Part shown: one piece after another, positions 1 through 8,000 of the stretch
Layout: each line of letters begins with the position of its first letter
Position numbering within the stretch: position 1 is the first letter of the stretch
Assembly (NCBI GenBank): GCA_002118135.1
Contig: BDIU01000379.1
Coordinates: 1-10,171 of the forward strand
Length of the DNA: 10,171 nucleotides
DNA from: Trebouxia sp. TZW2008
Taxonomy: Eukaryota; Chlorophyta; Trebouxiophyceae; Trebouxiales; Trebouxiaceae
Reading direction: 5' to 3'
Position numbers and translations under genes: made by a program
The notes under the pieces: generated by a model
Told to the model about the DNA's origin: nothing
Seen by the model: only the letters and a program-made list of their open reading frames with translations
Database searches by the model: none

Positions 1-1499
1 CTGTCGGCTTTCGCCCATTCGCCATTCGGCTGGGGCTCGTGACCTTTCTGCTCTCTCACTGATATATAATATGATATTCAGATTCTTGAATTTCAGAAGC
101 CTTGCAGGAGCCCCTCGCAGGGTTCTGCAGCCCCTGCGCAGCCATGGGGGAACGAGACCCAACCCACCGCCGACACAACATTGCACCAATGTCGATACAT
201 TACTAGCGTTGCCCACACAGATTGCCCTGCAACACTCATGAAACTGCCGCAGCGCACATAATCTGGGCAACTCCTGGACTTCTAGAGTCCCTGTAGATCC
301 CTCCCTGGGCTCTCGGGGTATCGAGAGGGTGGTCCTGATCAGGGAAAGTGAGGCCTTACGGCAAGGCAGTGAGTGACCTCATGTCAGCAGTGTCTCATGC
401 ACAAGAACCGCGTAATGCTGCACGACATTTGCCGAATCTTGCAGAGGTATTTGTCCTTTACAGCAAACTTGCAGTACATGTTTCAGCAGCGTTCCATGTA
501 AGTGCTTGGCCGAGTGATTGCCCGGGAACCTTGAGTGCTGTAGTGTCTTGCCCGCGCACAGCGTGTACTGATTTTGGGTTGCACGGCTGACAAGCTGCCA
601 GCAAAGTTGCTGCATTTTGTTCAGCTGCTTGCCATTGTGACCAAAATACATACCCACAGGGCAGCTTGTTAGACAGCAAGACTCAAGTGAACGACTGTAC
701 AACTGCCAGCAAGCCTGTTGCATGAAATTCTGCTGCCTAAGCATGATCATGTGTTTCAAATTGGTTTAACATAGCTGTAAGGCTAAGCCTTACCGACGAA
801 TTGCAGTGAGGAATTCTGCACAATCTGCCTGTCAATGTGATGAAATGCCATGCAGCGCATAGCGGCTCTACGGGTTTGGTGTCAGCTCAGGGTGGGAATC
901 TCACAACTTGATGCTGCGGTGGCAGGGCTCACAGGCTTGATTAAACAGCTGACAGCAAGACCGCTTCCAAGTTAGGCCGTATCTTGCAGATACAGTGAGC
1001 ATTGGAGACAAACAACACCTGCTGATAAAGCCAAACTGTTGTTATGGAATTTTTACTTACACAACTTTATATGTGTAATCAGCAAGACAAATCCTGGGCT
1101 GCCTCTTTCGACAGAGGCTCCCATTATGACGCCTGTTGGCGTAGACCTCCTTTTTTCCCCAGCAAGACTTGTATGGTACAATCCTAACCTCTCTAACTGT
1201 TTGTTATGTTCCTGCCCGGCAAAACAAGCTCAAAACAAAAAGAGAACACACTGATTGTCCTAGTCTACACTTATGTAGTGCACCATGGTAGCTCGTTGGC
1301 CACATAACCTGGTCGCGAACTCGAAACGAAATGCCGTTTTGCATACCAATATGATACACCGTAAGCTACACTATATACATCACCTACAGCCTTATGATGG
1401 CCTAGCCTATACATATGCCAACCAGCCTATGTACACAAGCAGGGCACTGTTGCATCAATCTGTGAACCCAACGATTGTGACAGCTGTTTTTGCCTATGA
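1..1499. other. 3' flank of RSH without a recognisable gene
   Basis: Open frames here are short, of low complexity and without motifs. Around 590-740 there are loosely repeated blocks (GCTGCCAGCAAAGTTGCTGCA near 593 and CTGCCAGCAAGCCTGTTGCA near 703). Three hairpins lie at 310-367. No tRNA, rRNA or transposase was seen. Confidence 0.5.
310..367. other. Cluster of three short inverted repeats
   Basis: CTCTCG (310-315) pairs with CGAGAG (322-327); CCTGATCAGG (334-343) is a perfect palindrome; GCCTT (353-357) pairs with AAGGC (363-367). The three follow each other within 58 bp. They could belong to a structured RNA, a mobile-element end or a neighbouring gene's control region; nothing decides between these. 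Confidence 0.4.
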
Positions 1500-1504
1500 T
1501 TACA
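1500..1504 (-). terminator. Possible TGTAA polyadenylation signal
   Basis: TGTAA, the usual polyadenylation signal of chlorophyte algae, first appears here on the minus strand, 217 nt after the RSH stop. A second one is at 1057-1061. A 5-mer is easily found by chance, so this is only a candidate. Confidence 0.35.
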
Positions 1505-1582
1505 GCAGTCCCTATCAGCATCGCACCTGATGGAAACCCTTGTATGACACCTCCTGTGTGGTTGTAAACACCTTTTGCTATT

Positions 1583-1740
1583 GGCACAAATTGAGCCAAT
1601 TCCTGTAAAATTGCTAGAACCCTATGCTGATGGCGCAGGTCAGGGCCAGTTCCTGTGAAATTGCCCAAAATCTGTGCTGATGGCGCAGGTCAGGGCCAGT
1701 TCCTGTGAAATGCCCAAACCCTATGCTGATGGCACAGGTC
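1583..1740 (-). repeat. 49/50-bp tandem repeat across the stop codon and 3' UTR
   Basis: Plus-strand units start with GGCACAGG or GGCGCAGG at 1731, 1682 and 1632 and with GGCACAAA at 1583, each followed (or, for 1731, preceded) by GCCAGTTCCTGTGAAAT and CCTATGCTGAT-like blocks. The last codons of the gene (CCTGTGCCATCAGCATAG) are the first repeat in transcription order. The unit nearest the gene centre is best preserved and the one at 1583 most worn. Confidence 0.88.
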
Positions 1741-2038
1741 GCCGTCCCTCTGCATTTTTGTGCTGAGGAGGTGTGGTCAACTCAGTGCTGTTGACTCGCC
1801 ATGAGTCACTTGGGCTTTGCTGGTTGTTGCCTGTTAGACTGTAAGTGGTGTTCAGATGCCAGCGCTGTTGCTCAACAGGGGGCCTCTGCTTGCCAGGCTG
1901 GGGCTTAGTAAGCAGGTAACTCCCTGAGGGGGTCACATGGCCTGGGTAATGGTGAGTGGGTGCGTCACAAGGGACGACTTCAACAAAGTCGCCGAAGCTG
2001 AGGGGCTTGTGGGGGTCCACTGGTTCTGATTGATTCAC
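1721..2038 (-). CDS. RSH: RSH exon 8: end of TGS-like domain and low-complexity tail (residues 668-772)
   Basis: It begins GTG AAT CAA after TTTGCAG and reads [23 protein letters not shown], which completes the TGS-like strand pattern (GDxVEvvP is typical of RSH C-termini). After about residue 690 the sequence is rich in Gln, Pro, Ser, Thr and Asn with no recognisable domain, ending GRRPVPSA and TAG at 1721-1723. The last 20 nt or so of coding sequence are part of a tandem repeat that continues into the 3' UTR, so the position of the stop may have been set by that repeat. Confidence 0.85.
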   Translation of the reverse strand: MNQSEPVDPHKPLSFGDFVEVVPCDAPTHHYPGHVTPSGSYLLTKPQPGKQRPPVEQQRWHLNTTYSLTGNNQQSPSDSWRVNSTELTTPPQHKNAEGRRPVPSA

Positions 2039-5000
2039 CTGCAAATAGCAAATTGAATATCAGCAATTCGACCTCAAAAAGTTGAACATCGCTCAAAATG
2101 TTGAGTCCAGTCTGCATTATGGTGCCAGGCATATCGACACTTGTTGCCGTGTCCAGAAGCATTGCAGAAAGATAATCTGACCAGCAGTTGCACAAGATAC
2201 GCCAGATATTTCCTCAATTTGTTAAGCATGTCAGCATCAGGTTGTCAGCATCAGGTTGTCAATCAAAGCCACATGCCTGTCTCAACATACGCAGTGCTGC
2301 GAGTTCCAGAAAAGCTCACCAGGAAGCGTACGCTGTGAAGCGACACATCCCCCAGATTGTTGAGGCCTGTCTGCAGCATTTCGCCAATCAAAGCAACAGA
2401 GCCAAACACAAAGCAACCTTGAGACCAGTAAGTATGCACTGTGAAGTGACACAAGTTGTAAGCAGCATCTACTCACCAGCAAGCTTATGCCATATGCTGA
2501 CACACCCCCCAAGTTGTTGAGGCCCATTTGGTTCATAGTGCTGATCAAAGCAACAACGCAAGTCACAGGAGATGCTGTGACACTTTCTCCTCCAGCTTAT
2601 CAGCGTAAGAGCTTTTAGAAGGTGTTGTCACTAGCAAGCGTACACCATAAGGTGACACATGCCCCAAGTTGTTGAGGCGCGTCTGCATCATGGTGCTGAG
2701 CAATGAGTTCAACACTCAAGTTGCAGAAATGCTTTGACCAACAAGCTTACACTGCACAGCAAGACATGACTAATGTGCACCATGGTGCTGTTTACAGCCA
2801 GCACTTTGCCACATCAAGAGCAGCGCTCTCTTACCAGCAATCGCATGCCGTAAGGTGACACATCCCCCAAGTTGTTGAGGCCCATTTGCATCATGGTGCC
2901 AAGTAAACCAATGCTTTGTCCCCAGCAAAACAACACATAAAGGCCAAGCCGTGCAGTATTGCAGGAGAGAATGTTCTCACCAGCAAGCGTACGCCATAAG
3001 GTGAGACGTCCCCCAAGTTGTTGAGGCCAGTCTGCATCATGGTCCCAAGAACAGCTGGCGTGCAACCTGGAGGGAAGGACTCTAGGGAATGCTGACGCTC
3101 CCCGCCTTTGGTGTAAGTGAGGAAAATATTGATTGGATACCGTGCTGCTACTTCTTCGCTCACTGGGTGGGGCTTGATCTGATTCATGTACGCTGCAGCA
3201 AACAAGAGGATTGATCAGTCGTTGAGCCAGAAATTGATCAACACAGTGAAGCAGTCACTCCAGCGGGCATTCACATGTCATCATGTCTTTGCACACTTCT
3301 GCATGGTCCACAATGAGAGGCATTGGAGAAAGGCGGGACAGAGCATACCCACAAACTTGCACTCAGAGCTGTGCTGCAGGAAGCAATATGACCGCAGCAT
3401 TTCAGCGACGTCTAAGCTGCTACATGTGTGACAAGGCATGGCAAGATGCGTAGCTACAAAGTTGCACTCAGAGCTGTGCCCTGAGTGTTGGAAATGGCCA
3501 GGCCATAAGATCTGACAAACTGTTATCTTGCCATGTCAACGGAACGTCGCACACAAAGCCATTGTGTGCAGACGCAGCCCAGAATTGCAAGGAAGTTCTC
3601 ACCTACAAACTTGCACTCAGAGCTGTGCTCTGGAAAGGGGCAGGCCATAAGGTCCGCTAGGCTGTTATCCCTTCCTGGGCTGCCTGAGGGCCGAATCTTG
3701 GAGTCTGTCAAATGCATCTGCCACGTCAACACATACCTTGCCCAGCCTACAGCAAATGCACAATGTATCAATGATGGGATGAAGGCAGAAAGACAAACAG
3801 TATTAGACTGGTACATCTTCTGGGGCTGCCTAAGGGCCTGATCTTGGGATCTGTCAAATGCATCTGCCATGTCAGCACATACCTTGCCCAGCCTACAGTA
3901 ATGAGTGAAGCAGTGAGAAGCAGCAATGCACAACTGAGTAAACAAGTTGAGTGAGTGAACGCATGAGGTCTGCCAAACTGTTACCCCTTCCTGGGCTGCC
4001 TGAGGGCCTGATCTTGGAATTTGTCAGGTGCATCTGCTATGTCAGCATATACCGCGCCCAGCCTACATGAATGAACGGGAGAGTAAGTAAACGGTCAAGT
4101 CCATGATGGATGGGTGAGTGAGTATGGAGTGCTGAGGGCCATATGGTCTGCCAAGCTGTTATCCCTTCCTGAGCTGCCTGAGGGCCTGATCTTGGAATCA
4201 GTCAAATGCATCTGCCATGTCAACACATACCTTGCCCAGCCTACAGCAAATGTACAACGTATGAATGATGGGATGAAGGCAGAATGACAAACAGTACTAA
4301 AGTGTTAGGCCTGCTTTGGCTGCCTAAGGGCCTTTCTTTGCACTCTGCCAAGTGCATCTGCCACAAGAGTAAAGACCTTGCCTAGCCTACATGCAATGTT
4401 GATTGCAGTCATTCCATCAATGCTATTTGCTTGATGATCGCATGCAGTGGTGAGGCATAAGTTAATCAAGGACAAAACAAGCAACAAATTGTATGCAAGC
4501 AACACTGCGTAAATCAGTCAGTTGACGTTAATCAACAGCAAGCGAATGAACAATCGCGATTGTTTTGAAAATCCTGGCAGGAGGGTCATTCAGACAGCAA
4601 TGCAAGAATCAGCCAAACAACAGACGCATTGTTGCAGTGACGTGAATGTGAGGCACCCCAATGCTAGCTCACAACGTCAGCCCAGACTTAGTAACTGGCG
4701 GACAAGCAGTAAAGTCAGTCAACAGCACCCATCCAACACAGCCACAAATGCTTCTATCATCTGTCAGATCGATCACTATCTTCTTGTCGGGCTGCCAACC
4801 AGTCTTGTCAGGTTGAGCACCAAGAGTTCGCAGGCAGCCTGAAAAGATTATAGCCCGACAGAATTGACAGAGTCAAAAGGCAACCAGACAATGCAGGGAC
4901 ACATCTCTTTGTCTTGCAACAAAGCCAAACAGCATGAACAGTCAATCAGCGTGACAACATCAGTGTGGCAGCAGGCCAGGATTGACATAAAGCCTACAGG

Positions 5001-8000
5001 GCATGGCCCAAAGCCAGATAGACCAATAGGCAGCCTAAACAGGTTAACAAGCCACCTTACCAGGGATAGGTGGCTTGTTAACCTGCAATTAGTGGGTGTC
5101 ACAATAGCAGTAGGCAGCTTTGCAAAGTTAGTAGGCAGCCTATGAAAATCAAGAGGCAGCCTACCCAATCCAAATGGCAGGTTGAGAACACTTAAGCAAC
5201 AAACCTGCATGGCACTCAGCCAGCCAATTGTCTTCGCCCCCTTCACTAAGCCCTGCCTTGTATCACCAGTGAGCAGCTGAAAGTCACCTTTACAAGAATG
5301 CCAACAAACTCGACAGGCGATCAGACACAATTGACAGGTGGGACTGGGAAGCAGCACCTGCATGGCACTCTGCCAGGTAGTTCCCTTCCTCCCCTTCACT
5401 GAGCCCCTCCTTGTATCGCCAGTGTGCAGCCAAGCCGTGCTCTGCTATGAAATGCATCTTGGCGGTCCTGATTTGGACCTCAACTGGCACGCCGTCATCA
5501 CCCACCACAACTGTGTGGAGGGAGCGGTAGCCGTTTTGTTTGGGGTTCTGGATGTAGTCCTTGAAACGGCCCTCTACTGGCTGCCACAGATTATGCACCT
5601 GCGTCAACCAATTTAGCAATCCATCAGCAGATCAATCACTCAATCAGTTGCACAATGGATCATTTACAATGGCTCAGTCAGTGAGTCAAGCAGTCAGTCA
5701 ACCAATTGACTGGCCTATCAGTTAGACGTGCATACACACCAGCCACAAATCGTTCAATGAATCAGAGATAAACAGCTAGCTGTATTGTAAATGTGACGCA
5801 AGCCAGAAGTCCAGAAATAAGCTAACTGCTTCACAATCATGCTTGTGGCTTACAGTAAGCCGCTGTGTGACTAGCATCAATCGGTCAATTAGCAACCATC
5901 CGACAAATCAACCTAACACTTGGACTCACCAGTTACACCACCTATGAAGCATGGAGTGGATGACAGATGGACAGGTTACTGGACTGTAAGTATGGGGCAA
6001 CCCAGGAGTCCAGCAATAAAGCCATCTGCTGCCCAAAATGCTTCATGATCATGCTTATGGCTTGGAGCGACTATGCGACTGATGTTTGCATAAGTCAAGA
6101 AAGGGAGGCTTTGACTGTGACCAACTTTTTTCTGCTTATTGACTTTCTTGACATGAACCTGCTCAGCGAGTAATGTCGATAGAGGATCAGCAAGCAGGAA
6201 TGTCCAATACTCCTCAAAAACTGATCAGCGAAGCCTTCCTGAGCTATCACACTTCCCTTGCCAATCAGCTATGTGTAGGGTGTGAACTCTCTGCTTGAGT
6301 TGCACAACGGTCTGCCAAACTGCGACAAAGCTCTGGACAATCATCAAGCAGCAGGAGGTCCACAGAAGCACAGTGTTGAGACCAGGCCTTTCTTGGATGG
6401 ATGATCCATGGTGATCTGTTGATCTACCAAGCTTGCTTGATGGGGCAACTCTCTTGGGCTTGATCTGACATTGCCAAGGCCTGCTGACTTGCGTGCCATG
6501 GGAATGATAGATCATTAACAACAAGTGTCACGCAAGGAATCTGCAAGCCAGGCCTTGCCAGGCTGTTTGCTAGGCCGTCATGCTTGGACCATTATTGCTT
6601 GATGTGGCAGCTCTCTCTTGCCTCATGCTGCACAAGCTTAGGGCCTGCTGAGCTGAGTGGGCAAAGACAGGCCTCTAGCAACATCAAGCTGAAGACATGT
6701 CACGCAAGCACTCTTGAAGTCGGGCTTTGCTAGGCTGTTTGCTAAAACTTTGTGCCTGAACCATTTCTCCTTCATGTAGCTCTTCTGCTTCAAAATGCCA
6801 AAGCTTGCTGACAAAAGTGAGCAGGATGTGGCTGCGTGCGACACCAAGCAGACATAATATCAACTAAAGACTCTCTTGGATGTTCAGAACCCTTTGGTCA
6901 ATCTTGTCTGCTTGATGAGGCAGCCCTCTTCTGCTTCATGCTGTACAAAACCACGGCCTGCTGAGTCAGCTGAGCAGAACGCAGCCTTGGATCAACATCA
7001 AGCAGACAAGGGATGACACCCACAGCAAAAGCATGCGTGTCCCAAGAAAAATTACACAACACAAAAGCAATGTCTACCTGCAACTTGTTGCCTTTAAGAT
7101 TGCACTGCTGCACAATAACTTGTGAAGATGCAGTGCAACAGCCTGCTGCCTTGCATTTGTACATTCGCAGCGCACAGGCATGGCCCAATTGCAGTCAGCC
7201 GGCACTGGGTCAGGTTGCAAAATGTAAGACTCTTTCTTGTGCCTTGAATGCACGTCCTTTCCAGGCTGCTGGTCGTGCTGCATGCAGATGAGTAGTCTGA
7301 CTGCAGTGAGTGGTGTGGTGTGACACTGACCTGACGTAGGACTGCATAGCAGTCAGTCTTGTCCTTGACAACAACTCTGATCGCCCGCAAGTCATAGATG
7401 CTATCCAGCTCTTGATGCTTCTTCAGCATCTTCTTGTGAACGCCCCACAGGTTCTTAGGACGGCCTGACAACTCTGTGTAGCCAAGATCTGCGCACACAG
7501 AACTTGTGTCAAAAACTAAACAAACGGCACAATGGATGAGATACTTCTTGCACATTGTCTTGTGCACGCCCCACATGTTCTTGGGGCGCCCTGACAACTC
7601 TGTGTAGCCAACACCTGCATACATGGCAAAGAATCTGTGTTAAACAACATAGTGGAGGACATGCTTCTTAAGCAGTCTCTTGTGCATGCCCCTACAGATT
7701 GAGAGCAGCTTGACGCGTCTGTGATAGAGATTTGCAGAAACACCACAAGAAATTGTGTCAAGTGACATGCTTCTTGAGCATCTTCTTGTGAACCAGACAA
7801 AGGCTTGGGACAGCCTGACAATGCTGTGTAGCCCAAATCTGCAGACCTGTTAGGGGCAAAGTGATGTGGCATAAGCTGTGATGGCTGGGATGCATTGCAT
7901 TACTTGATGGCCCTTCTGCAGTAAACAGCCACTGCCCAAATGATACTAGTAACTGTGTTGACACCCAAGCTGTGTTCAGCAGAAATCGAGCGTGTGTTGT

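Noticed and set aside
379..759. 126-residue minus-strand open frame in the 3' flank
   Set aside because: Cys/Gln/Leu-rich low-complexity product from loosely repeated DNA; no domain, no exon partners.
1402..1668. 88-residue minus-strand open frame after the stop
   Set aside because: Begins inside the 3' UTR repeat, no motif; likely untranslated sequence.
3523..3945. 140-residue minus-strand open frame treated as a single gene
   Set aside because: It fuses exon 6 with two array units and intron sequence; the frame is explained by the exon 6 model with acceptor 3746 and donor 3602.
4138..4240. The exon 6 copy at 4240 as a cassette exon
   Set aside because: It is open for about 40 codons but has no donor before a TGA and lacks the [10 protein letters not shown] segment.
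2087..4386. Transposon or insertion sequence
   Set aside because: No terminal inverted repeats, target duplications or transposase; the units match the host gene's own exons.
4848..5399. 183-residue minus-strand open frame
   Set aside because: It lies mostly in intron 5 and overlaps exon 5 in another frame; its LPT/RLP-like repeats come from the AGGCAGCCT minisatellite and hairpin.
1583..7838. CRISPR array
   Set aside because: Repeats are long, degenerate, of variable spacing and derived from exon edges; the gene is eukaryotic.
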